Origin: Nannobrachium achirus
Lineage: Eukaryota > Chordata > Actinopteri > Myctophiformes > Myctophidae
Direction: 5' to 3'
NCBI GenBank assembly: GCA_963921795.1
Contig: OY997657.1
Location: 29,209,470 to 29,273,469 of the forward strand
Length of the DNA stretch: 64,000 nucleotides
Shown here: positions 36,083 through 47,907 of the stretch, piece by piece
Layout of the letters: each line of letters starts with the position of its first letter
Numbering within the stretch: the stretch's first letter is position 1
Program-made: the position numbers and the translations under genes
Notes under the pieces: model-generated
The model's database searches: none
Told to the model about the DNA's origin: nothing
What the model saw: the letters and a program-made list of their open reading frames with translations, nothing else

Positions 36083-36419
36083 TTTGGCACTTTATATTGT
36101 ACCCCCTTTTCAGGTGTGGCGTTTTGGTTTTTGATTCCTTTTTTTTCATGTGTTACACACAAAAGAAGCAGCTGCTGCTGTGTACTTCAAAGGGACCCTG
36201 GCAATCCCACACAGACAGGCCACATTTCTGTGGAGCACGCTGCTATGCGCCGCCCCGTGCCGCGCCAGCGCCACCCTACAGACAGACAAGAGGCTGTTAT
36301 CGAGGAAAAGAGACCACAGATTCTCATTAATAACACTACTGTTTCCTTCATAGATTACTGCTGCTACTGAAATACTGCACCTTCCTTCACATCCAGAGCT
36401 GAAGAATTCCTAGTAATAC

Positions 36420-36620
36420 AAGATTGGAACTGTCGAATAAGGCGTAGAGTAGGAATACAGGACAGAACTAGAAAGGTGCAATTCTGGGAAATTGCAAGTG
36501 TGGTTGCACTGCCGCGAGCAGCGAGGAATCCGCTGGAAAATGAATTCCGTCTTACCATTTATATCCATTAGGGCGTCTTACTGGTATTATATATTGTTAT
36601 GTCATGTGAAGCATGACAAC
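36420..36620 (+). repeat. Fragment of 'GCGACC' repeat
   Basis: GCAAGTGTGGTTGCACTGCC, GAATTCCGTCTTAC and TTAGGGCGTCTTACTGGTAT. The first two match 63260-63330. Confidence 0.5.
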
Positions 36621-37389
36621 GGTGACAACAGTGTGTGAAGCATGACCAAAAGCTTCACTTTTATGTTTGTGCAAAAGTTTACAAAAAGCATTGCCCCATT
36701 ACCAGCAACCACACTAATTAAAGTACGGAAGTACAGTACGGAATACGGTTGGATGTCGCACCAACTGAAGGCAAAAACGTTCTCGATGAAAATGATTGGC
36801 AGGTTTTTTCCACAGAAAAGCCTTTTGTTTTCACAGTTATGTTTAGATTTAGTCAATTCTGGAAACACTGTCAGGGCCGCTTGCCAAGTCGGCTCTGCTG
36901 TAGCTCAGTGAATCGGGTTAAGGCCTCTTACAGCAAAACATTAGTCACACCAGGTCCTCTTGACAGATCCTAATGGGTTAAAAGGCCAGTGCCTTGTATA
37001 GACACCACATACATATCAGACACACATAGCTGGCATCCCAGGGCTGGGTGACAAAAAAATGCCTCGGCAATGGCCGTGCCCACCATCGGAATGAGGGAGC
37101 TGTGTTTCTGGAACACTCTGCGATTGTCTCAAGGGCCTCCGATGTACCTCCGAACGTGAGACGGACATTTCCTACACGCGTGTATCTGGCCGCTCACACT
37201 TGAGCCTGTCGGAACTGGAAGCGTCGCTGAAGGCCATAGCAACAGTATGGATGACCTCTGACATGGCTATCTGTGGGCTCCATGCTAACACCACCCGCCC
37301 ATACCACAGCGCCTCGCCTCCACCCTATCCTTGTCCAATGTCTCAAAACCATGTGCCTCTGTCCTGCTTTCATTGTTGGGCCCCTATAT
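36621..37389. other. Unique sequence with tRNA-like A box
   Basis: TGTAGCTCAGTGAATCGGGT at about 36899 resembles a tRNA A box; no clear B box follows. No coding signal. Confidence 0.4.
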
Positions 37390-37397
37390 GCTTAGAT

Positions 37398-37744
37398 CAG
37401 TGGTTCCCAAACATTTTAGCTCAAGACCCAAAAGAGGAATTATGCGTTTGCCCGGGACCCACACAAGTGAAAATAGCAGAGCTACAAGCTCACAGCGCGT
37501 CGCTTTGTGCCACGTTGTGAGCTTCGCCCTTAGGGCGTTTTACTGGTAGACCGGCTATTTTCACTACTTCTTAAACATTTGTTTTCTATATATGGAATTT
37601 CTTGTCTAAAAAACAACAACAAAAAACATTTTAAATCATCCAAAATTATTAAAAACAAAATGTAGGAAACCAAAAATAAAGGGACCCATAAAAATGTGTC
37701 TGCAACCCACAAATGGGTCCAGACCCATGGTTTGGGAACCAGTG
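37398..37744 (+). mobile_element. hAT-type MITE, CAGTGGTTCCCAAAC family
   Basis: It begins CAGTGGTTCCCAAACATTTT and ends CATGGTTTGGGAACCAGTG. The 8-bp duplication GCTTAGAT lies at 37390-37397 and 37745-37752. The length is 347 bp. Confidence 0.93.
37466..37565. repeat. Fold-back module with 21-base insertion
   Basis: Left arm AGTGAAAATAGCAGAGCTAC, right arm TAGACCGGCTATTTTCACT. A block of 21 bases at 37525-37545 (CGCCCTTAGGGCGTTTTACT G) interrupts the right arm. Its right part matches TTAGGGCGTCTTACTGGTA at about 36569. Confidence 0.88.
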
Positions 37745-37752
37745 GCTTAGAT

Positions 37753-37932
37753 CAGGGGTTCCCAAATGTTGAGATAATAGCCATTTTGGTTAGAACTGAC
37801 TGAAAATAACTTTGTTCTTCAAGTTTAAAATGATACTAAATATATTTTTAAGTGTCCCAAATAATTTCCAAATATTATCAAATTATCTCGCGGCACCCCA
37901 GGGTGCCCCGTCACCCACTTTGAAAACCCCTG
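37753..37932 (+). mobile_element. hAT-type MITE, CAGGGGTTCCCAAAT family, 180 bp
   Basis: The ends CAGGGGTTCCCAAATG and TTTGAAAACCCCTG are bordered by GCTTAGAT on both sides (37745-37752, 37933-37940), the same 8 bases as the neighbouring element. It has no fold-back module. Confidence 0.92.
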
Positions 37933-37940
37933 GCTTAGAT

Positions 37941-38905
37941 AATGTCTTTGAGCTGAAGTATCTTTTCAACTTCAGTCACGCAAACTCTACCAAACTTTAG
38001 CAAGGCAGATAGATACACAAGCAGTGGGAGGAATTTCAGATTGATGACGGGAGTGTAGAGGATCTCTGAAATGTATAGGTTCCAGCGGTCACATTTCATC
38101 CGGCAAACTCTACATGAAGCTGTTTTTTTGTGTGTGTGTGTATATATATCTTCAAATAGAATTCATTAGAGGGTGAAGAACAGAGTTGGGATAGCCAGGG
38201 CTGATAATGTAAGCTGCAGCGAGGGGCTCTTTGGGAAGTTGAGAGGGTTTTATTAGTGAAGCCAGGGGTGGTGCACTTTCATTTCCTGGTTTTAATGGAG
38301 AAGGTCTCCGGGTCCATACATGGGTCAAAATGAGACTTTATCTCAGCAATGTCCTCTGCAGCTGCAGAGGACAGAAGAGAGCGCAAAGAGATTCACTCAA
38401 AATTGAATTGCCAATTTTTCCACAAAGTCTGTCTCTACCTTTGTTGGTGAATGTTTATAGGACAAGAGGTTTCCTGTTTTTCCTGTGCATCGTTGTTTGA
38501 CCTTTGACCATCAGCTTAGCTCAGAGGGCGCCATGGCATGTCATCCAATGAACGAAGAAGAAATGGAGATGAAAGCGTGTCAACCATTGCAAATTATACA
38601 TCTTTCCATCATTCCTGGTTGAACGGAAAACATACACCACCCTGTTTCCTCCATTCAACTGGTCATACGATGGACTTTCTGCATCAGTTGCCAACTAATC
38701 ATCAGCAGAAATTGTTTGGTCAATTTGTTTGGTTTAATTTGCCATTGTGTGATGACGTCAATATGTAATGCCATTAAAAAACATAATTACGTAGAATACA
38801 AAATTATGTTACTCAATGTTTCCCATTCAAATCTGTTGCTGAGCCAATCATGCTGAACCAGAACAGGAAATGGACAAGCCACCTTCTAGAAACCTACTGT
38901 TATGC
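37941..38905. other. Unique sequence, no recognised feature
   Basis: GTCCTCTGCAGCTGCAGAGG at about 38350-38370 is a short palindrome. No coding signal. Confidence 0.45.
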
Positions 38906-38916
38906 ACAGAGCCTAT

Positions 38917-38961
38917 AGCCTGATTTCAGACTGAAGCTGTGGAGTGGTGTGGAACCAGGCT
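38917..38961. mobile_element. 45-bp micro-MITE with 11-bp direct repeat
   Basis: AGCCTGATTTCAGACTGAAG at the left, GTGGAACCAGGCT at the right. ACAGAGCCTAT flanks it on both sides (38906-38916, 38962-38972). It is related to 23585-23646. Confidence 0.72.
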
Positions 38962-39041
38962 ACAGAGCCTATTCACAGGCCAACTCTGTGAAAAATATTA
39001 CATGAAATGTGTTGTAAAAGTAGCCTAATATATATAAAAAA

Positions 39042-39192
39042 AAGGATTCAAGATATTTTTGGGAGCTTTTCTGCCCTTACAGTGGAAAGTGGAGACGAAC
39101 AGGAAACAGGGAGTGAGAGATGGGGAGATACATGCAGTTAAGTTCGTTGGGAACGGGACTCAAACCCGCGATGCACTGCCAGGCCACCCTAG
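39042..39192 (-). mobile_element. tRNA-derived SINE, decayed
   Basis: Minus strand: GGTGGCCTGGCAGTGCATCG, GGGTTTGAGTCCCGTTCCC (B box), then ATCTCCCCATCTCTCACTCC. Same group as 30448-30650. Confidence 0.7.
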
Positions 39193-39467
39193 ATCTTTGA
39201 TTATTCTATCATATTTAACATATTTTTAAGCCCTCACTACTACTGATGTTACTAGTGCACGTCAATGGATGTCAAATGCACAATGTAGTGTTGTCAGACA
39301 AAATCTATTTAATTTTAAAAGTTGCTAACATTGCCAAATTAATAATAAGCTAAATAATGTGTGCGCTGTTAGATGTTTTAGTTTTAGTTTTTAGTTTTGC
39401 TGTTGTATAGTGTCAAAAGTGTGACAACATGTCAACATGTTACTGAATGTCTTGCCCCTTTACCCAG

Positions 39468-39533
39468 ACCAAGCTCACAACGAAATGCATTCGCACCTGT
39501 GAGCTTGTGGCCGGGCTATTTTCGGTTGCGCGA
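39468..39533. repeat. Decayed fold-back module
   Basis: CCAAGCTCACAACGAAATGC and CTGTGAGCTTGTGGCCGGGC then TATTTTC. Its left tip is lost. No host was found. Confidence 0.65.
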
Positions 39534-39870
39534 CACCGCCATAAGACGACGCATAGGTTAGGCTTAAGTGAGCGTGGGTCGCCTTGCATGACTCAGGGCA
39601 GAGGCGTGCACATAAATAAAACACGGTACCATACCGTGGCATTATGTAGGTCAGCCCGGCTCTCCAACCACTGTCCCATCCTCATCACTGTGGCGCCTGC
39701 ACCTCCCTGTCACCCAATGAGCTGAATGGAGGACCTGTGTGACAGCGAGACGCACATCAGACATACACACATTATTCAACGCAGAAATACATACACGCAC
39801 CCCAGTATGCAGTGCACGTGCATGCACACACATGCGGGCGATCAGGCGATGGGTATGGTCATGACTCATA

Positions 39871-39923
39871 TGCGCGCGCGCACGCACGCACGCACGCGCA
39901 CACGCACACGCACACGCACACGC

Positions 39924-39987
<64 letters not shown>
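39871..39987. repeat. CG/CGCA/CACG/CA compound microsatellite
   Basis: GCGCGC, CGCA, CACACG and about 35 CA units. Confidence 0.97.
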
Positions 39988-39988
<1 letters not shown>

Positions 39989-40630
39989 GCCGAGTGCATA
40001 ATGGAGGCAGCATCATGTGTCACTGAGCATATGTCAAGAAACACCAATGCAATTAGGTTGTGATTGATTGATTTACGTTTTGATTGATTGAAGATTGATT
40101 GAAGTTATGACGGCTATCTTTGTAGAGCTAAATATCAATCTTTTTGTGCGGTTTCGCCCATTATTTACAATACACCACAACACAGTGAAAGGAAAATAAT
40201 CAAAAGCACAACCATAAACAAAGCATGTTAGCAGCCAGGCTGCGTTACCCGCCATGGCCTCTGGATGGCAGTGTCAGGCTACAGTATCCACCTGTCTGCC
40301 TGGGCTCTCATTAGTGAGGTCTAGCAGGCCCCCTCCAACACGTCTCATAAATGTCAACACCAATACAGCAGGGGACAGCGGGCCTGGACATAACAAACAC
40401 AGACGCCATGAAAGTCCACTCTGTCTGTCAAATCAATCATCCAGACTTTAGCCACAAGCAGCATGTTCACACCTCACATGGCAATTACCTGCAAGTTGGC
40501 GTTCAGTTACTCTAAGCACACTAAGAATAAATACCTAAGGGTGGTGAGGAACGATTTCAATATGCATGTACGGGAGAATCTGCAACATATGCATAAATAC
40601 TGGCCTTAGAAAAGGTATTTTTTTATGATG

Positions 40631-40632
<2 letters not shown>
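39988..40632. other. Unique sequence, no recognised feature
   Basis: Several TGATTGATTG steps near 40060-40100. No coding signal. Confidence 0.45.
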
Positions 40633-40707
<75 letters not shown>

Positions 40708-40762
40708 TTGAAGTGTGTTATTCTCACCTTGCTCTGGTCAATGACTTCCTTTCTCCTCCCTG

Positions 40763-40803
<41 letters not shown>

Positions 40804-40838
40804 AAGAGCTTTCTTCCTCTCTCTCTCTCTCTCTCTCA
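40633..40838. repeat. (GT)n, (GA)n and (CT)n arrays
   Basis: GT at 40633-40706, GA at about 40766-40798, CT at about 40817-40837. The GA and CT parts could form a hairpin. Confidence 0.96.
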
Positions 40839-40839
40839 T

Positions 40840-41521
40840 TCTCTTTCCTATTATCAGGCCGCGTGCTGCTTGCTTGCGCCCTTTTTCCATTCCCTTCCAA
40901 TCGGGCCACAGGAGCAGGTGGATGGGAGATAACTTGCGCTGTGCTTTGTTTTCTCCCTGACACTGTCATTAATCATTGCCCAAGCCACACTTCAACATAT
41001 AATAATAAGGACTGGCTGCTGTGTGGGGGCTGCCGCCCAATTGCCTTTCATTGCGCGGACGCCAAATTGGAGGTGAACGGCCATAGCCAGAGACTACTCC
41101 CATGTCCCCAGACTGTCTCATCATTTAGGTATTTATCCATCTCAGTCTCGTCTGTGGAGCTTCTCCCTGCCATCCCAAGAGGCCTGCAGATTGTTAGGGG
41201 GAGGATCAGATTTGTTGCTCGGGCTTTTTTGCTTTGATTGTGTGCCTATAAGTTAGGGATTAGAAGCAAATTTCCCACAGGGCAGTGCAGGATTTGCCGG
41301 TGTTTAACTGTTTAACCTGTCTTAGTCTTGTGTGGCAAAGGGGGCGTGGGTGGCTGTGTGGGGTGGGGAGGGAGGGAGAGGAGAAAGAGAGGAGAGGGGA
41401 GGCAGGGTGGTCAACAGGCCCACAGAGACCCAGGAGGGCTAAGCTAAAGCTGGGCCGGTGTCGATAAGACAGGCTGCCTTATCCCTCCCATCTGCGGTAC
41501 AGTTGTTAGAGTACCACACTG

Positions 41522-41523
<2 letters not shown>
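40840..41523. other. Unique sequence, possible conserved non-coding block
   Basis: The segment 40920-41230 has complex balanced sequence (CCGCCCAATTGCCTTTCATT) without stop-free exons or repeats. G-rich purine tract at 41340-41410. Conservation cannot be judged here. Confidence 0.3.
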
Positions 41524-41592
<69 letters not shown>

Positions 41593-41617
41593 GAGAGAAT
41601 GAAAGAGAGAGGGTGAG

Positions 41618-41651
<34 letters not shown>
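41524..41651. repeat. (GT)n and (GA)n microsatellites
   Basis: About 33 GT units to 41589, then GA units at about 41621-41651. Confidence 0.97.
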
Positions 41652-41653
<2 letters not shown>

Positions 41654-42734
41654 GAGGAGGGAGGTAGTGTCTGTATATATCTGTGTGAGTAACTTCCCCC
41701 AATAACCACAGAGTAATAAATCAGAATGATATTGGTTTTCCCTCAGTTCCCAACACTTCCTTTTGCCTGCAATAGGCAAGTGGTGAAAATATATCCATAG
41801 AATATTTTGCATTTAGGCCAGGTAGTTATCAATTATAATAGGGCCACAGGATATTTATAGTAGCTTCTCCTCGGTATACCTTAAGGACCCACTATAGATA
41901 TAAAATATTCTACATGTGAGATTCTCCCATGCACAACTAGATAGCCCCAGTGAGTTTTTTGCACAGTATTATGTACCAATGTACCATATAGTTTATGTTA
42001 AACAAAAACATTACAATTAGCATTCAATGTATGTGCAAGTTCTACTCAGAATTTGAAACAAATCCCTAACAATGTCATTCAAAATGACTAAATGTGACAT
42101 CCCTAAATCCTGAGTAGGATTAGCAAAAGCCTAGGTGGAAGACACAGTCTATAGAGGAGACAATTAAACATGACCAGGTTGAAGGTTGTGAACCAGCTAA
42201 AAGTAGCTTATCGGGGCAGGTTAGGGCTAGAGCTGGGTCTGGGTCTGGGGTCTGTGCTATAGACACCCTTTGTTGGCTGTGTTCCGGAATGAACAGGGGC
42301 ACAGAACAGCAGGAGGATCCCTGTCCTGTCAAACACAATCCAGGCGGATTACAGAGATCTGAGGGGAATTTAGGAGCCCAGAGTCTGAAGGTGTGTTTTT
42401 TGGGCCCTGCCACCTCCAGCACTGCAAACAAGGTCTAAATCCTAAGGTGTGCTTGGCTGGCTGGCAGGAAAGAGAGCGACCGGGGGCGGGTAGGGAGAGG
42501 GGTGATGGTGAGCTTTGATCTCAATCCATAATACACCTCCTCACCTATTTTGCTTATTCTAAGAGCATTACTAAGTTTGTTACACAGGCACAAGTCAGAT
42601 ACACACAGACGTGAGGACTGGATGGACATCGTTGCTGTGATCCTCGACTCCTGAGGTCGGATCCTATGGGTTTGTGAGTTTGGTGTCAGGATCATACTTG
42701 CAGAAAGGTGAAATAGATCTAAGCCTAGAATTAT
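41652..42734. other. Unique sequence, no recognised feature
   Basis: A small TGGGTCTGGGTCTGGGGTCT repeat lies at about 42234. No coding signal. Confidence 0.45.
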
Positions 42735-43200
42735 TGACTGCTTTAACTATTGAAAAATAGCAGATCTACAAGCTCGCAGCGCGGCACTATTTTTGAAAAA
42801 TCGTGAAAATTAGAATGTTGCTTCTAAGGTTTTTTTTTTAAACCTATGTTTCTATGTCAGCAATCTGGCTAGCCATTGTCAAAGAAAAGGTCCTTTTCAC
42901 TTGAATGGAGCTCAGTTGTTCTTGAGAGACTACTATGTCAGTGGTTCTCAAACCTTTTCATGTGAAGGACCCCCAAAATGACATTTATTTGGCCATGGAC
43001 CCCCATCTCAAAATATTTAGTTCCAGGGACCACCCAGAAGCAAAATTTGAGTTACAAACGTTCGCTTTGAAAATACATATATTCAAAGATTTGCACACAT
43101 TTTCACAACTTTTTCAAAAATAGCAGATATACAAGCTCACAGCGCGGCACCGTTTTTTCACTGGTTAAAGCATTCAATAATTCTAGGCCTAAATGGGTTA
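42735..43200. mobile_element. Composite MITE with two half-modules
   Basis: CCTAGAATTATTGACTGCTT and its reverse partner GCATTCAATAATTCTAGG form the outer ends. Inside are half-module 1 (42751-42795, CAGATCTACAAGCTCGCAGC), the hAT 5' tip (CAGTGGTTCTCAAACCTTTT at 42940) with GACCCCCAAAATGACATTT, and half-module 2 (43117-43160). Both modules lost their far arm right after the GCGCGGCAC core. It is a relative of 44353-44812 with other outer ends. Confidence 0.75.
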
Positions 43201-44318
43201 ATGAATGACGCCTGGAAAGACAAAGGCCCAGACGCTTCATAAGGTAAATTCATATTTATACTGTAGGTGCACTGTAATCACTGCAAACATTATAAATCAG
43301 TAGGCTACAAATGCTAATGTAGGTATGTTATTTATATAGCATACTGTTTAGACAGATGTTAGGTTTGATATTTACCTGGTGTCTTATTAGTTACTTTGTA
43401 GAAGTTCATTGTTTTCTTTGCACTCTGTTTGCTTGACCATTCACCCTGTCCTTCGTCGACTATTATTTACTCAGATCTTGCACTATGCAAATCAGATAAG
43501 ATTTCTAAAATACTTAAATTGTAAATTGTAAAAAGAGAGAGAAAGAAACAGAATATATTGTTCCCCCTCATATTAGCAGCCATGACTTATTACATGAGCA
43601 CACCGTCTCCTGTAGGCAAATGGTCTGGTTTTGCACTTTGAATCTCTATCTGTACTTATCACTTCTATATCACTCTGACATGCTTTAGATAGTAAAGAGC
43701 CTCTGTCTCCTTCGGTGCTGTAGAAATATACTGCAAAACCGTATCGATCTTTAATTAAAGAAGCTCTTAACCTTGGCTAGGCGGAGGACCCCCAGGCCAG
43801 GGAGTTAATTAATGTACTAATAGTCATAATATTTGTGCTGTGCACGGGGAGGTACATAAAAGATTATCTATTGTACGAGTAGTTTATCAGCCCAATGATG
43901 CCGAAGCCCCGTGCTGTGCGTATATCAATATTATGGGCAAAAATCTGCAATACAGACAGAAGAAGTCAGTCTTTTAATATCTCCCTGGGTCCATCAGCAG
44001 TTTAGCGAGGCCCCTCTTTACCTCTAGGGATTCCCCCGTGGCGCTGACCGTACATTGGCGGCATCAATAGGCCCTTGCCGACGCTAATGCCGAGCTACCT
44101 TGACCACGCACACTGGCCATGAGCCCTTTAAAAAGCTCCACTTCTCCCCCGAATGAGCGAGGGGTCCCACTTTGCCTTTTACCCCATGTAATGCTCCCTG
44201 GGAAGGACTTTTATCCCTGGATCAAAACCTCATAGCACTGACCTTTCAGCTGCATCCCATCGTCCACCAACCAGCACACAGACTCATAAACAGGTTCCGC
44301 TCAGATGAGGAGAGGAAA
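43201..44318. other. Unique sequence, possible conserved non-coding block
   Basis: 43740-44120 is complex with several TTAATTAA or TTAATTAAT strings (homeodomain-like) and no open exon. Conservation cannot be judged here. Confidence 0.3.
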
Positions 44319-44320
44319 AG

Positions 44321-44352
<32 letters not shown>

Positions 44353-44426
44353 CAGGGGCGTCACACCAAATTCTGGGCCCTGGGTACAAGGATTCACTGC
44401 GGGCCCCCCATGAACGTTAACTATTG

Positions 44427-44479
44427 AAAAATAGCAGATCTACAAGCTTGCAGCGCAAGCTTGTAGATCTGCTATTTTT
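44427..44479. repeat. Fold-back module, perfect 25-bp arms, short core
   Basis: Arms AAAAATAGCAGATCTACAAG then CTTGC; loop agc. No mismatches. Confidence 0.94.
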
Positions 44480-44658
44480 GAAAAATTGTAAAAATGTGTG
44501 CAAGAAACCTATGTTTCCATGTCAGTGATGCTCAAACCTTTTCATGTAAAGGACCCCCAAGAGGCCAAGAGGACCCCCAAGAGGCAAAATTTGAGTTACA
44601 AATGTCTGCTTAAAAAATACATATATTCAAAGATTTGCACACATTTTCACGACTTTTC

Positions 44659-44731
44659 AAAAATAGCAGATCTACAAGCTCGCAGCGCGGCACTCGGTGC
44701 CGCGCTGTGAGCTTGTAGATCTGCTATTTTT
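44659..44731. repeat. Fold-back module, 35-bp arms, GCGCGGCAC core
   Basis: Arms AAAAATAGCAGATCTACAAG then CTCGCAGCGCGGCAC with one mismatch; loop tcg. It is the reference for the second core type. Confidence 0.94.
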
Positions 44732-44812
44732 CAATAGCTAAAGTTGCTAGGGCCTCTCCACCTTGGGCCCCAGTAACTCAGTCCCACTTTCCTCCCCCTT
44801 GTGACGCCCCTG

Positions 44813-45528
44813 AGAGAGAGGAGAGAGAGGAGAGAGAGGGGGGAGAGAGATGGGTGGAGGAGCAGGACGCACTGTGATATCAGCCTTTATAGGTTTATTG
44901 ATTTCCTCTCAGGATGCAACTATTAACATTGAGCTGCTGTGGTGCTTTCTGCAGGTAAAAGACAGCAGCTCACACCCCCGGCCCTGCGGTGGATGGTATG
45001 GTATGGAGCAGGGGGGTTAAAGCAGGGGGGGGTGGGGGGAGGCCAGGCAGCATGCTTTTATAATTAAGGTCAGCTGGGATGCATTACAGCATTTGGAGGT
45101 GTTAAAATGGGCCCTCCTCAGAGAGTATGTTGGCATTGCCCACGCTCGTAAATTAGCCACGCTCCCCACTGATGCGAGGGGGAGGAGGGGGGAGGATTAA
45201 GGGGTGGCGGGGATATAAGGATGAGATGGGATTTGATTGTAGCGAGTGTTTTATTTTCATTTTATTTTATTCTTTCTTTCCGTTTTTATTATAATATAAT
45301 TATTGATTTGAACGGTCCATGATGTGGAACCATGTGGAACATGCAGCACTTTTAACTGCTAACCACCAATGAGGTGCAGTTTATAGCCTTGTGGTGTCTT
45401 GTATGCCCCCTGCAGGACAGAATTAACACTGGATTCAGGTGGGGTTTCAGATGAATGTAAGATCATGGCATTCCAAGTTTTAGACACAATCATGCAAACC
45501 TTGGAATCAACAACACAAATGCTATGGA

Positions 45529-45530
<2 letters not shown>
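44813..45530. other. GA-rich start, then unique sequence
   Basis: GA-rich to about 44865. 45055-45180 is complex with TTATAATTAAGG and no exon; it could be regulatory. G tracts lie at 45020-45045. Confidence 0.35.
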
Positions 45531-45561
<31 letters not shown>

Positions 45562-45562
45562 A

Positions 45563-45606
<44 letters not shown>
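45531..45606. repeat. (GT)n(GA)n microsatellite
   Basis: About 14 GT units, then about 20 GA units. Confidence 0.97.
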
Positions 45607-45612
<6 letters not shown>

Positions 45613-47809
45613 GCAATGGGCAGGTAAGTCAACAGGTGCTCTCACAGGCCGGGCCGAGGTGTGCGTGATCTCTCTTTGGACTTAAACTGGCTCCAATGAG
45701 GCGAACGAAACAAAGCCCGGGCCCTTCATGTTCACAATGGAGACACTGTCAGCAAGGACAGAGGAGGGGAGGGGGAACAAACAGAACACAAGGGCTTCAC
45801 AAACAACCTGTCACAAGGCATTCAGCAGGACAGGTCTGACTGGGACACCCAGCTCACAGCCAGCATCATGGGGTGAGGTCAGGGTCAACTCTCTGTTGCA
45901 TTGTGGGAGAAGACAAACAGAAAGAGGGAGTGAGAAAGGCAGAGAGTATGAGAGAAAAAGAGAGGAGGGGAGGGGGGGGTGAGGGTGGTTACATGGGACC
46001 GTCACACAGTGACAGCGTCATGTAAGATCTAGGATTATGACGCTGGGTCAGGTTTAAGAACAAAAAGGAATGGTTGGGGGATATGAGCTAAATCATTGAA
46101 CAGTTTCCTTAGGTTGAGGCTAAGACAAAGGTCAGAGGAAGCAATGACACAAAGGTGGATTTAAAAAGTACCTTAGTGACAGTTGAAATACCGCTCAACA
46201 ATTGAAAATATTGAAAGTGTAACAAATAGACTTGTTTACTTTATGAATTTGGTAGTCTGTCTGTACTAGTAATAATTCAAAATAGTTAGCTTCAAACATA
46301 AGTTCAACCCTTCTTTTCTATGACACCATCATTATTGTCATTTTGATTGTGTTGTATTGATTTCAGTCGTGAGTGGGGCCAGTTGTTAATTATGGCCTAT
46401 TTTGACAGATTGTAGATACCCAGTCATCACTCTGACCCCATGAGACAAAACGTAACACCGAAAACCTCTCAAAGACCAAGGGTAATCAGAGCTCGTGTCA
46501 CTGACCATTGTTTGTGCTTGTTAACGTTGACTGGCCTTATTTGTCTTGGATTTCCAATAGACATTATCAACAGTGTCAAATGAAGATGAGCAAATATCGA
46601 AGACAATATGGATGCAGAAATCAATATGTAGCCTAAAACCTGATTTTACTACGGCTGTTGTAAGTCCTTCAGATTCTTCTTTGAACATGAAAAAGATTAC
46701 ACATAAAGCTTACACTTAAAGCCCTTAAAATAATTCAATGGAATTCAGTGATAAAGTGTTGAAGAACTCTAAAAGACAGAGATATCGAGAGTGCCGATAC
46801 ACAAAATGTACTTACTGTACTGCTTGTTGCATCCTTGCCTTCTCGCATGAAGTGGACTATATTTGCATCGCATTTCAGATTTGCCACATAAAGCCTGAAT
46901 GTGAACCTCTACTTGGGTGAAATGGAATGAAATCTGTTGAACATTGCTGAACTGTCACACAAAAAATATAGTAATAGGCTCCAAGCTGCCACCAGTGTTC
47001 ACAGGTGTTTTTTTACACCAGTATTTATTTGACCATTATGTTAAATTGTCCCCATAAAGCCACACTTGGCAGCGCCATCCTCTGAATCTCTTTGCGAGCC
47101 ACTTAAGTGTACCGCTGGGGCTTAGTGTATTGCACGGACCCAATATGGACGCTTTAAACGGAATAAATAAAGCCAGTTTAGTCATGCTCTGCCCCCTTTT
47201 TGGCTAAGCAATGTTAAAGAAACAGCCCTGAGACTTTGTAGGATTTCATGCATGCTGTTGGCAGTGCTATAAACCTGTGCTGTATAGTAGTACCTCTGGG
47301 GCATGTTTATGTTTGATATAGCAGCTTGTTTACTTCTATTTTGAATTCTTACCCTCACACTATTAAAATGGATATTGATTACATTTATCTCTGCAAGGGA
47401 AGGTTTTTAATCTTTCTAAGAAGCACACTTGATACCACAGATGAGGCAATTGAGTTCCATGCATAATCATACCATTACCATATCTTTAACTTTCATTCAA
47501 CATAACTCACGGATACAATCCTCAGTCAATGGGCGCACATGAACCAAGCAATCTATTCTAAGTGTAAGAAATAAAAATGGCTGACAAAAAAATAATGATT
47601 ACCCTCCATGAGTTGTCATCCGATACACACGTTTTTCAGTAATTCAGATCTGGAGGCCACAGGCAGAGTAAGAGGGTAGGCAGCCGTAAAACCAAGGGGC
47701 CAGTCGGCTCCGTTAAGACCACCTCTATTCAGGGTGCTGGAGCCACTGGATGCTAAGTGGCAGCCGGAAAATCACAACTGCGGGATCAAGCACGCTGCAT
47801 TAGGAGTGT
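45607..47809. other. Unique sequence, no recognised gene
   Basis: A purine-rich tract lies at about 45910-45990. No repeats of this window and no frames over 85 codons. Probably intergenic or intronic. Confidence 0.45.
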
Positions 47810-47907
47810 AGGCTCCAGCCCCAGAGCAGGGTATGTTGCATAGGGTCCAACTTCAGAGCAAGGTACATTGTATGGGTCCAGCCCCAGGGAAGGGTACATT
47901 GTGTTAA

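Larger units (their letters stand above)
44353..44812 (+). mobile_element. Composite MITE, CAGGGGCGTCAC family
   Basis: The ends CAGGGGCGTCACACC and TTGTGACGCCCCTG are bordered by AGAGAGAG on both sides; this fits an 8-bp duplication but lies in a GA array. It contains module 1 (44427-44479), the hAT inner part (CAGTGATGCTCAAACCTTTT) and module 2 (44659-44731). 460 bp, the best-preserved copy of this family. Confidence 0.9.

Noticed and set aside
40635..41237. 200-codon open frame
   Set aside because: Its first third is (CV)n and (RE)n from GT and GA arrays; the remainder shows no family resemblance.
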